Of a stretch of 64,000 nucleotides of DNA, positions 28,201-39,113 are shown in pieces. Within the stretch, counting starts at the first letter, position 1, and the number at the start of each line of letters is the position of its first letter. The notes below the pieces were generated by a model. The model was not told the DNA's origin. It worked only from the letters and a program-made list of their open reading frames with translations, and searched no databases. Origin of the DNA: Ecdyonurus torrentis (Eukaryota; Arthropoda; Insecta; Ephemeroptera; Heptageniidae); NCBI GenBank assembly GCA_949318235.1, contig OX439130.1, forward strand, positions 40,811,260 through 40,875,259, in the 5' to 3' direction. Both the position numbers and the translations under genes were made by a program.

Positions 28201-31200
28201 AAAAAAAATAATAAAAAAATAATAACAGCAGCTTTCATGTCTATGTCAAATATATGGGGAAATTTTAACACATTCAGTCGGATTTTTTGTCGGGACCAGT
28301 ATAATGATTTAAAAAGAGACTTTACAGAGTGACTGAAACATTTGCATATTTTATTTTTTTAAAGTTCTGTGTATAAGATTGCCTGTGGCGTGAGAACAGA
28401 GAAACGTGTATAGAATGCGTGACTTGAATATTATTATTATTCTGGTTATCCACAACTGAGAGGAGGGGGGAGGGGAAGCATCTTAGTCACAATGACTACT
28501 TGTATTGTCATAATATGATTGATTTTTATTTGTTCTCAATGTTTTCAACATTTTTCTCATGGAGAAAAATAAACTTTTTTTAAGAGTTTCTTCCAAAAAA
28601 AAAAAAAAAGGATTTAATGCTTCTTTTGTTCTTGCATGTAAACAAAAGATTTTTTTTTTTTCGAAAATACATTAAAATAATATTTAATGTACGTTCAATC
28701 AATAAGTCTTATATTGTTTGTATATTTTCAGAGAAATTTGCATAATAGAGAATGGCTTCGTATAAAATCAAAATGATTTTTATTATTATTATTTTTGTAA
28801 TCACATTCAAACTAATGATAAAAAATAGAAGAAGAATATAAAAAAGAGAAGAAGACTGTAATTTTGCAAGAGAGTAGTTACTAGGTTAAAGTTTAGTTAT
28901 TGGCTGGTACAGATTGAGAAATGGGGGAAAAGTCAATTAGATAGTAAATCTAAAATTTGTATATACATGGAAATTTTGCTACAGGCAACAAGCATTTTTT
29001 TTCCCCTCCATTGCTTTTTGAACACAAAATGTAGAGCAATAAATTCATCAGAAATGAATTTGAAATTAAATACCATATTATCATTTGCTTTAGTTAATTT
29101 AATTAAAATAAAAGAGCAGAGATTAAAAACTTGTACAATTTTGAAGAATAAATAAGACGTGTATTATTAATATTAAATGTTTGTTCAAAATATATTCTTC
29201 TTTTTTTTTAATCAATACCATTTAATTCAATAAAATAAATGAAAATTGTACATTTTCACCATTACATTTTTACCGCGTAGTTTATTGTGTTAAAGAAAAG
29301 CACTACATGAGGGAAAAAAAAAAGTTAAGGAAAAAAAATAATAAATTAGATATTTTCCAAAAGAGTAACTTTCTTTTTATAAAACTTTTATTTGTTAAAA
29401 AAAAGGAGGAGGAGGAGGAAGAAAAGAAATAGGTTGGGAATGTATGTGAGTAGTTTTTTAATTCACTTCACTATGGGACGAGTGGAACACAATGCAATAG
29501 AAGTTAGTCTACTTTTTATTTTATTATATATCTGAGACGTATATAGTATGTATATATACACGTTCACAATAAGTAACGTAGTGTACGTTTACGTACTGTA
29601 CACATACACGGGGCCAACGGGACCAGTGTACTTGTATGTGTACACAGAAACCACAATCTATTTATTTTGTTATCTGACCTTCTCTATATCTTGACTTTTA
29701 GTAAACCAATTGAGTCAAAGGATGTGATTTTAGTAAACAATTTAATTACACTTTACGTACCTAACGTTTGACTGGTGTTTACTTTTTTAAAATACAAACA
29801 GTTATTTTATACGTCTTTTTTTACCTTTAATATTGAAAGTAATTACGAAAGTAGATTAATTAGATTTATCGTCTCATGAGGTTACATTTTTAATATCTTT
29901 TATATTTGTACCAAATTTTCAAGGATTTGTAAAAGTTTTTGCTATACAAATTATACTATAAATAGATAATTTTTAATATTAAAGTCATGGTATTTTTTAT
30001 TATTATTATTTAATTATGAAGATTTGATATTGTGGTACATAATAAAATTAAAAATAGCATTAACTCAGTCAATAAAAAAATGGAGGGCGAGGCTTAGACT
30101 TGAAAACATAATGAGATAGCTAGGAGTAAACTGCAGAAAAATATCTATCTCTAATTTTTTTTTCCTCTTGTTGTAAGATATTCATAAACTCGACCAATTA
30201 AAAAAACTCATTTGACTAATCTAAAAGAAAATGAATATTTTACAATTGTTTCTTGCAAAATTACAGTTATAATTCCAATCAATGTAATTATTTATTTGAT
30301 TCATATAAGTCATCTTAAAGAGAAAAATAAAAAAAGCCAAGATCGATTTTCTCAACAATGATAATAGGTCGAAGTGAAATGCATTGCGTCAATGGCAAAG
30401 CGTTGATGATTATTTTGTTTGCTTGTATCAGGTTCACCCATGTGGACGGTACCGTCACAACACCGTGGTGTTCATCCTCGCCAAGGAGTACAACCTGAGG
30501 AATCTGCGCACCATTCACCGACTGGACAGACTCACAAGCGGCCTACTCTTGTTCGGACGTTCCCCAAGAAAGGCACGTCAAATGGAACAACAGATTCGTA
30601 ATCGACAAGTACAGAAAGAGTACGTTTGTCGTGTCGAGGGATGTTTTCCTGAGTAAGTATATAGCCCAACGTGATTCTTTTTTTTTTTCTGATAGGCTGA
30701 TAAGGGTTCAGTGGAGGTGCGTGGTGTCAAAACTATGACAATTTTATTTTTGTTTGGATAATTTTTCTTCGACTTTTTTTGTAGTAGTACACCGAATATA
30801 GCAAACGTGATATATTATAACTGTCATAACCTGTTTTTTTTTTTTTTTTTTTTTTTGTCTGCTTTGATTTTTTTTTTTTTTTTTTTTTACTTTAACCTCT
30901 ACTTCTTATTCTTATTAGTTTTGTCAAGCCATAATCTAATCGAAAGTTGCTACAGAATCATTCTTATTCACTCATAGTTACTAAATTAGTAAAGTATCTG
31001 TATTTTAGACAGACCAAGTATATCTCCACGCGTATGCGTCATTCATTCATTATGGTAGCCTAAAATTATAAAACAAAAAAATGTAATATAGTATTTTGTA
31101 AACAGATTTTTTTTTTTTTTTAATAAGTTTTGAGCACCCTCCCTGCAATCACATTAAAATTTGCGATAAATTGTGTTCTTCCTTTGTGTTCTTTGTCGAG

Positions 31201-33835
31201 AAAGTTACTAACAATTTATCAATAAAATTCATTTGATTAAAACATTCCATCAAATTTAGTCACAGTGAAAAATATCCGATATTCTAGCTCGCACAAAGTA
31301 GACGTCAATTTGGCTTTACAATGGCGTTTTACAACAAATCAAGAATATTTTTTGCAAAGAAAATATATTTAGTTGAGAATAAAAGAAAACGGAATGATGA
31401 ATGAAAGAGATTATTTTAATTTTGAAATTCTCGATTTGTCTTAAACGTAAGTATTAAGTGGATCATATTTGAAATGTATCAGTGAGATATAATTTATTTT
31501 TACATTATAGGCTCGAACATTGATAGTAACACCAATATCACAATACTCACACACTCGATCACATTATTTTAATGTGTAAAATACGTTCAAAAACTTCACT
31601 ATATATGTGAGCAGCTGTTTTATTGTTTATTTTCAAGTACCTTTACCTTTTTATGGAAAAACAAATAATGGAAATATGAGAACAATGTAAATTTTAATAG
31701 ATAAAAAACTGCTTTGTTTAAAATTCAGTTTAGTTAATTTCTCTATTGTTTTTCAATTAGAGTCTTTTGTTTAGTTTTTGTGTAAACATTTTTGCTTACA
31801 TACATCGTAATATATTGAGTTTATATAGTTTAATATTTATACTTTCCCCACCCCACTAAGCAGAAAAAACTAGAAAACAATAAATATTTATTTGAATAAA
31901 TGATAAATATCTTTATAATTTATAAAATAATGCATATCTGAAGTTGCATTTAATATAATCTACGTAATAAATAAATTTATGTTAGAGGATTGTGTACCCA
32001 AGGATGGGCTATTGTAGCCTCTAAATAGAGTAATACATTATATTTTACATGGTTTTTAAAAGCATATCATGTATCTTAAATTTTTTGTTTAATGGTGTTT
32101 ATGCTGCAGTTTGAGGTAATTTTATGATTGTGATGTTTTCAGAGAGGAGGTGAGGTGTACAGAGCCAATCGAGGTGGTGAGTTACAAGATTGGCGTGTGC
32201 AAGGTGTCTCCCAAGGGCAAGGATTGTGCTACCACGTTCCTCAAGCTGAGTTACAATGGACGCACCAGTGTAGTCTTGTGCAAGCCACATACTGGTCGTA
32301 TGCACCAAATCAGAGTACATCTGCAGTACCTGGGTAAGACTTTTTATATAACCTCATTCATTTAAAATAGAACTTAAGAGACAGGAATTGTATAACTTGT
32401 ATTGTGGTCCTGAAATGAAATAAACGGAGAATAAAAATTAATGTGTTTTACAGGCTACCCTGTGGTGAACGATCCTCTGTACAACCACACTGTGTTTGGT
32501 CCTGAAAAAGGCAAGGGCGGCGTGATTGGCAAGAGTGATGAAGATTTGATCCGTGACCTTATCAACATCCACAATGCAGAGAACTGGCTTGGCATGGACG
32601 GTGACTCAGACCTCATGCTTAGCCCTACTCTTGCTCTTCCCCTGCCACCAGCTGACTCCTCAGACTCACAAGGTAAATTAAGAAATTGTGAGCAGTTACA
32701 TCAATGTCAGTATACTAGATTCTTCAGATTACCACTTTGCAGAAAAATGCAAATATCGTATTTTGGGGTCCAGAGGTTAACCAAACCAAAAGACTACTTC
32801 CAAATTTTCACAGAATATGATAGGCATTATGACATATCAGAGTAAAATGACTGTAATGTTAAGAATACAGTCAAATGTCGCTTTCATGTTGAATGACGTG
32901 CACTCAACTTAACTTTCAATTGTTGTAGAGTCCAGCAGTCCTGGTGATTCTCCCTGTGATGAAGCGAGCTCTAGCAAGGTGACTGTGGCCACACAGACAG
33001 GTCATGAATCACCTGATATGCGCTTTGAGCCCGCTAAGATGAGCAGAGACCCTCACTGCTATGAGTGCAAGGTCAGGTATCGTGACCCTAAGCCTAAGGA
33101 CCTTGTCATGTACCTGCACGCATGGAAATACAGGGTATGTTATGCTCTCATTATGTATCTAAACTTTGACATTAGATTTGTTAATGAAATCGAAATATTA
33201 TTATTATTAATTTTTTTTTCTTTGCACAATACAATGAGGAGCAATTACATAATTTATGCTGCATTTATGTCACTATAGCATAAATATTTGTTAATTGGAA
33301 CAGCAGGAAAAATAATTACATATGATGTATCATACATATGCTGTAAAGCATAAATTGTTGATTTGCTGAATGTGGGCGAACATATAATATTTAGTTGTGT
33401 CCAGAAATATTAAAATTCAAGTTGTAATTTGTTTACTGCCGCGCAAACAAAAATCATATTTAATTTTATGTCAGTATTTTGAAAGTAAGATTTATTTGTA
33501 ATATTTCATATCCTCTATTATATGTTGTTCTAAATCTCATGTATTAATATTCATTGCTTTGTTTTCTCTTTCTCTCTGATCATATAGACTTCAATAAACA
33601 ATGTATCATATAGCCAACCAAAATCGCCTGTATCCATGTAGTATAATCAAATAAATAATATCAAATCTTAAAGAAACTAATCTCCAAAGTAATTTAGTGC
33701 TTATGTCGTGAAAACTGCACTGGAACAAAATTTACTCATTTAAATTGTATTTTTGTTTTGCAGGGCCCTGGTTGGGAGTATGAGACGCAATTGCCTGAGT
33801 GGGCAAAAGAAGACTGGGAAGAAGTCTTGGAATGA
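2315..33835 (+). CDS. RPUSD2: RPUSD2, RNA pseudouridine synthase of the RluA family (5' partial, multi-exon)
   Basis: The coding exons are 2315-2436, 3809-3909, then either 22630-22717 or 24644-24731, then 30432-30652, 32143-32333, 32454-32672, 32929-33134 and 33764-33835 (TGA stop). All junctions are GT-AG and the phases join, giving about 405 residues in the window. Order along the protein: an S4-like RNA-binding segment in the first two exons; the DKPxS(I/L)P motif; VHPCGRYRHNT; the catalytic loop IHRLDRLTSG, whose Asp is the nucleophile known for this family; EKEYVCRVEG-like core; GRMHQIRVHLQYLG; and a C-terminal tail with a CxxC pair and GPGWEYE. Family members isomerise uridine to pseudouridine in RNA; human RPUSD2 acts on RNA in the nucleus. 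The first exon(s) are missing. Likely poly(A) signals (AATAAA) begin about 70 bases after the stop. Exons are clearly less AT-rich than the introns. The assignment rests on end-to-end similarity to animal RPUSD2. Confidence 0.93.
3809..3909 (+). CDS. RPUSD2: RPUSD2 exon: end of S4-like segment
   Basis: Lies between TGTTTCAG and GTAATT, in phase 0 in and phase 2 out. It encodes ERCIKAGTLTVNY and YRLKHNDLLANIVHR, matching the 'xxGxVxVN...YxLxxGDxI' pattern of S4 domains in RluA enzymes. Confidence 0.9.
4625..4671. repeat. (TA)n microsatellite
   Basis: Uninterrupted alternating T and A. Short open frames reading YIYIYI across it are artefacts. Confidence 0.97.
8455..8508. repeat. (TA)n microsatellite
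   Basis: Alternating T/A tract in the RPUSD2 long intron. Confidence 0.97.
9777..10141 (-). mobile_element. TTAA-flanked MITE, copy A
   Basis: Bounded by TTAA on both sides. The left end reads AGCCATAGAC and the right end GGTCTATTTCT; these are imperfect inverted repeats of the family AGGAATAGACC / GGTCTATGGCT. It is inverted relative to copies B, C and D and contains a full TGACGTCA at 9958-9965. There is no coding capacity. TTAA targets suggest a piggyBac-type helper (inference). Confidence 0.85.
13473..13550. repeat. (TA)n microsatellite
   Basis: About 78 bases of alternating T/A. Confidence 0.97.
15634..15977 (+). mobile_element. TTAA-flanked MITE, copy B
   Basis: Starts TTAA then AAGAATAGACC and ends GGTCTATGCCT then TTAA. 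The body aligns with copies A, C and D along its whole length, for example ACTTACATAAATAACTTTAG and GGGGCTACATTA. Confidence 0.88.
16036..16337. mobile_element. small MITE with GTTCTGTAAACTA terminal repeats
   Basis: AGTTCGTTCTGTAAACTA at 16036-16053 is mirrored by TAGTTTACAGAACAAACT at 16320-16337. The interior is about 300 bases without coding sequence. It lies 58 bases after MITE copy B. Confidence 0.7.
18233..18752 (+). mobile_element. TTAA-flanked MITE, copy C, interrupted by an insertion
   Basis: The left boundary has decayed to TTCA followed by AGGAATAGACC; the right end is GGTCTATTGCT plus TTAA. About 180-200 bases around 18440-18630 are absent from the other copies. The insertion is flanked by a short AGCATA repeat. 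Confidence 0.82.
19774..19849. repeat. (TA)n microsatellite
   Basis: Long alternating T/A tract inside a wider palindrome (GTATTATA ... TATAATAC). Confidence 0.97.
20203..20280. repeat. (TA)n microsatellite
   Basis: Long alternating T/A tract preceded by (TAT)n. Confidence 0.97.
21584..21926 (+). mobile_element. TTAA-flanked MITE, copy D
   Basis: The best preserved copy: TTAA + AGGAATAGACC at the left and GGTCTATGGCT + TTAA at the right. It carries TGACGTCA at 21751-21758. Confidence 0.9.
22243..22286. repeat. poly(T) tract
   Basis: About 44 consecutive T residues, 340 bases upstream of the first alternative RPUSD2 exon. Confidence 0.95.
22630..22717 (+). CDS. RPUSD2: RPUSD2 alternative exon A (DKPASIP version)
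   Basis: Lies between TTTTACAG and GTAAGT, 88 nt, phase 2 in and 0 out. It encodes RHEVPVTAHPIAVVHMD and VVVDKPASIP, very close to vertebrate RPUSD2. It joins in frame to the VHPCGRYRHNT exon at 30432. Exon B at 24644 occupies the same slot. Confidence 0.93.
23182..23224 (+). other. possible 43-nt cryptic exon between the two alternative exons
   Basis: A 43-nt segment is bounded by AACAG and GTAATT and is less AT-rich than its surroundings. It would shift the frame, so it could only be a poison or cryptic exon. No similarity to any protein is seen. Confidence 0.15.
24644..24731 (+). CDS. RPUSD2: RPUSD2 alternative exon B (DKPCSLP version)
   Basis: Lies between TTTTACAG and GTAAGT, 88 nt, with the same phases as exon A. 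It encodes RHETPILAKRIQLVHVDD and VALDKPCSLP. 15 of 29 whole codons encode the same residue as in exon A. If both exons were included, exon B would be read out of frame and meet TGA at its second codon. That favours mutually exclusive use. It joins in frame to 30432. Confidence 0.88.
24732..30431 (+). other. RPUSD2 intron (5.7 kb)
   Basis: No supported coding exon. It contains T and A tracts (for example around 25868-25894 and 27224-27247), a GA-rich stretch near 29403 and a slightly GC-richer patch near 29540-29650. Confidence 0.75.
30432..30652 (+). CDS. RPUSD2: RPUSD2 catalytic exon (HRLDRLTSG)
   Basis: Follows TATCAG and ends before GTAAGT. It encodes VHPCGRYRHNTVVFILA, the catalytic TIHRLDRLTSGLLLFGRS segment and QKEYVCRVEGCFP. 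The Asp in RLDR is the conserved nucleophile of pseudouridine synthases. Confidence 0.95.
32143..32333 (+). CDS. RPUSD2: RPUSD2 exon (TGRMHQIRVHLQYLG)
   Basis: Lies between TTTTCAG and GTAAGA. It encodes EEVRCTEPIEVVSYKIGVC and KPHTGRMHQIRVHLQYLG, the conserved RNA-binding and core motif of RluA enzymes. Confidence 0.95.
32454..32672 (+). CDS. RPUSD2: RPUSD2 exon (YPVVNDPLYN)
   Basis: Lies between TTTACAG and GTAAAT. It encodes YPVVNDPLYNHTVFGPEKGK, the last core motif, followed by a variable acidic and serine-rich linker. Confidence 0.94.
32929..33134 (+). CDS. RPUSD2: RPUSD2 exon (CxxC tail)
   Basis: Follows TTGTAG and precedes GTATGT. A serine-rich start leads to DPHCYECKVRYRDPKPKDL and VMYLHAWKYR, a tail conserved in RPUSD2 orthologues. 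The two Cys may bind metal (inference). Confidence 0.92.
33764..33835 (+). CDS. RPUSD2: RPUSD2 last exon
   Basis: Follows TTTGCAG and encodes GPGWEYETQLPEWAKEDWEE, ending at TGA 33833-33835. Several AATAAA hexamers follow from 33904 on. Confidence 0.93.
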   Translation, partial: GPGWEYETQLPEWAKEDWEEVLE

Positions 33836-34162
33836 AACAATATAAACTGTGGTCCATGAACAAGTAAACTATGAACAAGTGACTCTACAGTGCGTGCACA
33901 ACAAATAAATAATAAAAATAAATAAATAATAAAGTGGCTATTTTTTCTTCAATATTTACAAGGTGTCGCATATCAAGATCTGGGTGCCTATAATTTAAAC
34001 CCATTTAATAATAATAATAATATAAATAAATAAATAAACACACATAATAATAATAATGATAAGTCAGTGGTCGTGTAATTTTTATATTTTTATTTGTAAT
34101 AAAAAATTATAGATCTTTTAAAAGAGAAAAAAGTCAATCTTTAGACAATTATTTATAAAAAA

Positions 34163-34248
<86 letters not shown>

Positions 34249-36723
34249 ATATTAATAAAATTTAAAAGGCCTATATGAGCTTCCTAGGTAATCCTTTCAT
34301 TATTAAAAAAAAAAATGTGTATTTAAAACACTTTCTTAAATAATATACTTTTTCCTAGATATAATTATATATGATACTAGGAACATTTTGTTAATATATA
34401 TATATAAAAATAATATAATAGTATAGCATTTTTTATTATTAAAAATTAAATGTAGTTATAAAATAATCTTGAAAATCAATGTTGATGAAAAATTTTACAT
34501 TTTATAAAGAAAATTTTTTATTTTATCCAGATTCATATTTTTAATAACATTCAAACTTTATGTTAACAATTTTATATTTCCAAATTTTAAAACATGTTTG
34601 TAAATTAAATTTTGAGTTGATTTTCAAGACGATTTTTTAAAAAATAATTAGATATAAAGAAGACAGTCTGCAAGCAAATGTTTGCAGAGTATTTTGTGAA
34701 AAAATTCAGTGAAAATGATCGTGTGTACTGTGAGATGAAATAATTATGCTAGAATGTAAGTCTTTATAAAAGTATTATTTAAGTGTTGATTTTATTTAAC
34801 AATAAAACAAAAAGTTGTTATGTTATCAGTAGCTTGACTTTGGTAATGTAAATAATACCAAATATTTATGTTCAAGTATGATTCCTAGCAATAATAATGA
34901 GGCTAGGAGTCCATATAAAACTTTTAACAAAAATTATTTTTACAGAATAAAAGCAAACATGCAATGGATGTATTAATATATGGACATCAAATCAGTTCTT
35001 CCAAATATAGATGTCTTAGTATAGTTTTTTTGCCATGAGATTATGAGCTCTATGAAAAGAACAAGTAAGATTCAAGATCGCATCACAAAAAAACTCTACA
35101 ACGACGTTTCTATCCGGAAGACTTGAAATATTATGTATTTTTGAGTTGCACTCTAAAATTCTTTGTTAATTGTTGATCTTAATTTTCTAAATGACAGAAA
35201 TTGAAGATTTTTGTTATATATATAGACCCTATATATAGCCTATATATAAAATTATTTTTACTTGTTGTGTTTATTTTTGTCTGGGCGCGATAACATGAAT
35301 AATTGTGTTAAAATAAGTAGAAACTATGCATTGTTTAATAATAAATAAATAAATAAGTATGAAAGATAAATAAAATATTATTTTCTAATAAATAAAAAAA
35401 ATGAATGCAAGAATTTAGCATATTTCTTGCAAGCCGTGTAAAAAAAATGTAATAATTAAAATGAAGAGCAATTTATACATAGGCTTTTCGCCTTTACTGT
35501 GTTTCAAATGAGATTTTTGTAAAATATTAAAAATTAAGGTAATATTAATAATAATAAATAAAAATGTTGTTAAAAAAAACTACCAACATGATAGAAAAAA
35601 GACAAGAGTGTGCCTTGTTGATTGTTTTCTACATGTTTCTACATGTTTGAGTGTTTTAGGATATAAGACCAGCTTTTGTGTTGTCCAGGGTATTATCAAT
35701 TTATTTCTATGGTTATAATAGACAATCAAGTGATAACAAAAAAATAAAACAAGAATATAAAAAGAAAAAAAAAATGAAGAAATTAATATTGTCTGTTGTG
35801 TTTGGAAGAAAAATAATAATAAAAAAATAAAGGCTCGGTGACAATCTTGATCACTAAAATATTATATAAATAAAGAAAAAAAAATGTAATAAATGAAAAA
35901 TTTTAAAACTTTTTCTCGGTAAATATATTATATATTTAGGCAGATTACAACTCATTTTTTCTTTATTTTAAAAAATATAGAAATAAATACTGTAGTAAAA
36001 TACGGTAATTAAAAATAACATAATAAAATAGTTACACAAAAAAAAAGTAAACAATATTTAAATAATAAAATAATAATGTATAATGCTCTGAAAGTACACT
36101 GGCTTTAGTGTATATAATTATAAATAAAAATAATAAAAAATAAATAAATAAAAAAAAAAAATCTTGTAGTTTAAGTAGATTATATTCTAATAATCATTGC
36201 AGAATATAATAAATAAATTACTTACATTTAAACATATTATTAATATAAAAAAAGTATATTTTTCCCTTAACACAGTGTACCATCAGAGTCCTATATTTCA
36301 AATATATATTTTTTTGTTTGTAGTTAAAATATTATATTTCTCTTTTAATTGCATATTTTGTTCCTTTTTATCTAAGATGAATTATCTTTAAAAAAAAAAA
36401 AAAATGAACCAAATTTATAAATTTTTTTATTTTTTTTTTTTTATTTTAAACGCATGTTTTATTATCTAAATAAAATTTAAACAAAAAATATTATACATTA
36501 AACTAGCATGGGACCTAATTAAAAAAAGGAAAAAAAAAAAAAAAAAAAAAGAAAATAATATATTGAGCCTGCTAACATTTAAAATTATACATTTAAAAAA
36601 AAAAAACTTTATATGAAATGAGCTTAAAATTAAGTTTGTTTTAAAGCTAGAAAATATTGTAATAAATGGTAAACATACATAAATCTTAAAATGTTTTATT
36701 TGTATCCCTTTTTAGTTTTATAA
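33836..36723. other. intergenic region after RPUSD2
   Basis: Extremely AT-rich, with (AATAA)n-like runs, a (TA)n tract and A tracts. No gene or RNA signature seen. Confidence 0.7.
34170..34241. repeat. (TA)n microsatellite
   Basis: About 70 bases of alternating T/A. Confidence 0.97.
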
Positions 36724-36971
36724 TAATGCTGTTCGTAAACCCTGTTCTCTTGCACCAAAAAATGCGCATTCCATTTGATTAACCATAGCTGATTGTCATT
36801 TTAGGGGCAAAGAACCAGGGGGAGCTCATAAGGCTGTTGTGACGTCACGTGAATTGTTTTGCCCATAAGGTTAACATTGCATTTTCCGGAACGCGTGACG
36901 TCACAGCTGCTAGTGAGCCCCCCCCCCCCCCCCCCCCCCCCAGCAAAGAACAGGGTTTACGAACAGCATTA
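36724..36971. mobile_element. MITE with GCTGTTCGTAAACCCTGTTC termini
   Basis: TAATGCTGTTCGTAAACCC at the left mirrors GGGTTTACGAACAGCATTA at the right, with TA at both ends. The interior is unusually GC-rich, has a run of 24 C (36918-36941) and two TGACGTCA sites (36840-36847 and 36896-36903). It ends 152 bases before the start codon of the intronless gene. A lone GTTCGTAAACCCT end also occurs at about 41547. Confidence 0.85.
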
Positions 36972-37123
36972 GTTAACTTCAAATTTAATTTAGGCATTCT
37001 TTACTGGAAATTTAAATTTTTCATTGTTGATAGGTTCATAATGAAACTCTGTTTCTAAGATTTTAAAAGTTTGAAAATTTACAGTGTTTTAAAGGAAATT
37101 ATCGCAATTTTACTATAATAAAA

Positions 37124-38422
37124 ATGGACAGCAAAATTTGTAGATTTAATGAAGTTATTACAAATTCAGTAAAAAAATGTTTAGAGTGTCCTAATATATT
37201 TCAAAATGTAAAGAAGAAACATAAAAATTTTAATATGAATTTGATATATTTTATAAAATCAGATATCAATTTTATACAAGAAATTTTAGATAGGAAAAGA
37301 AGAATAAATGTTGGCAATGATGCACTGAAATATATTTTAAACCCTGAATTAATTGAGCCTGAAAAGGAATTCCATTATGAAAAAACTGAAGATTTAATAC
37401 GCTTGTTTATAAAGCAACAAAATACTGAATACTTAGCTAGACGGCAAGAGTGTGCAAGAAAATTACATCATGAAAATAAGCTACGAATTGAAAAGAGACG
37501 AGAAAAATTTTGGCAGAAAGAAAAAGTTGAGAGAAAAGAAGTATTAACAGCTGCTGGACATAAATTTTTTATTGAACCTTTAAGAATTGAAAGAGAAGAA
37601 AATAGAAAAAGAGTGGAAGCAATTGAAAAAGAAAAATGTGAATGGGATTCACGTATTGCTCTAGTTCAACCTTATTTAATTGAAATTAAAGAATTTGGTG
37701 AACCTAAACATAGAATTAATTCACAATTTTGGGTTGATATACTTGGTGATAAAGTCTACCAAGAAAATATTGACATATTTTGTAAATTAAATGCAGAAAA
37801 TAAAAATCCTGATATAATTGATATATGTCATCATCCAAGTAATAATAGAGAAATAAATATATATCAGGGCAAAAATACTAAAAGTAAAGACATAAAACAT
37901 GTTAATCAATTACAAGTAAAGGCAGCAAAGCAACGAGAGAAAGAACTGCAGCAAATTGAAGAGAGAACAAATAAATTATGGCATCCAACTCCTCCAAATA
38001 TGAAGGAAATTCTACAAGAACGTTTCAATAATCCTCCTCAACGTAAAGTAAAAAAAGTTGTCAAATCTCCACCACCCAAATTGACTGAGCTAGAGAAAAA
38101 ACAACTGCAGGCTAAAATACAACACAACTATGAAATGAAACAAATGAAGGAACACAGACAGAAATTTTATACACCTGGAGAATTCAATGACATGACAAAA
38201 ATCAAAGTTGTTTTGCCTAAAATTGAAAATGATGATGATTGTTCAAATAATGAATTCAAACTATTTTTAAAAAGATTTTTGCAAAAGAGACGTATTGAAA
38301 AGACTGAAAATTATAAATGGAAAAATATTGTTTATCCAAAGACACAACAACTAGGAGGACTAAAAATATTTTCAGGGTTTAATCCACCTGCACTCCACGC
38401 ACAACATGATGAGAACTCCTAG
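37124..38422 (+). CDS. intronless gene for a 432-residue, lysine- and glutamate-rich protein of unknown function
   Basis: A 1.3-kb open frame in very AT-rich DNA, with start context AAAAATGG, so it is very unlikely to be chance. I do not recognise the family. Residues about 95-180 are heptad-like and highly charged (ARKLHHENKLRIEKRREKFW and EKVERKEVL) and probably form a coiled coil or long helix. A Trp-containing block follows (INSQFWVDILGDKVYQE). Residues about 275-325 are basic and proline-rich (WHPTPPNMKEIL and KSPPPKLTE), and a second helical stretch leads to a basic C-terminus. There is no signal peptide or membrane segment. Codons favour A or T at the third position, unlike RPUSD2 and NUP93. 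A possible poly(A) signal AATAAA is at 38473. The lack of introns, in a region where all other genes are split, suggests a retrocopy or a young gene; this is inference. Confidence 0.8.
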   Translation: MDSKICRFNEVITNSVKKCLECPNIFQNVKKKHKNFNMNLIYFIKSDINFIQEILDRKRRINVGNDALKYILNPELIEPEKEFHYEKTEDLIRLFIKQQNTEYLARRQECARKLHHENKLRIEKRREKFWQKEKVERKEVLTAAGHKFFIEPLRIEREENRKRVEAIEKEKCEWDSRIALVQPYLIEIKEFGEPKHRINSQFWVDILGDKVYQENIDIFCKLNAENKNPDIIDICHHPSNNREINIYQGKNTKSKDIKHVNQLQVKAAKQREKELQQIEERTNKLWHPTPPNMKEILQERFNNPPQRKVKKVVKSPPPKLTELEKKQLQAKIQHNYEMKQMKEHRQKFYTPGEFNDMTKIKVVLPKIENDDDCSNNEFKLFLKRFLQKRRIEKTENYKWKNIVYPKTQQLGGLKIFSGFNPPALHAQHDENS

Positions 38423-38646
38423 CTCATCACTTAATTTAATTGTTGGTACAATCACTTGACAAATTCATTTATAATAAATTTAAGTTTGTGGCTTAACTTA
38501 CTGCAGTAAACAATGCAAGGACTCTTTAGCTTTTCATATTTGTAAAGCGTAAATTACATCAATTAGTTTTAAAATTGATCTGAATCTGATAAATCAAACG
38601 TTTTATTTACTTACAAAAATAGCTAGGCCTAGCATTATTTTCAATT

Positions 38647-38693
38647 CCTATAATACTGATTATGACTGTCACAGTCATAATCAGTATTATAGG
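38647..38693. repeat. 47-nt perfect palindrome
   Basis: CCTATAATACTGATTATGAC... is mirrored exactly around a single central C at 38670, with 23-nt arms. It lies 225 bases after the stop of the intronless gene and is immediately followed by CCAGTGTCGGACTGGC, which resembles a DNA-transposon end. Confidence 0.95.
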
Positions 38694-38812
38694 ACCAGTG
38701 TCGGACTGGCTTGAAAAGGCCCACTCAGGAAGAGACTATAGTAAGGGCCCCAAAAAAGGAGGAAAAGGTGGCCAGACTTGAACTTTAACCTCAAAACAAA
38801 ATAGACAATAGA

Positions 38813-38815
<3 letters not shown>

Positions 38816-38846
<31 letters not shown>
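38816..38846. repeat. (TC)n microsatellite
   Basis: About 31 bases of alternating T and C. Confidence 0.95.
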
Positions 38847-38848
<2 letters not shown>

Positions 38849-39113
38849 GTATGATTCACTGATAACTGCAGGTCAAGACAAAAATTATATTTCCTACAAA
38901 AAAAATAATAATAAATAAATCTTTTCAGCCTTATTCCTCTCTAAAAGTATTTAGAGTATTACTTGATCAATCATTTTATGCAAGGTTATAACAAGGTTAT
39001 ATAAAAAGTTATAGAAAATAAATACAACAACTTTGCATGTCAAATTTTAAAATCTGATCAAAATGGGAAGCAAGCATTTGGCCAGCCGTCAACCCAACCC
39101 CCTATGCTTTAAA

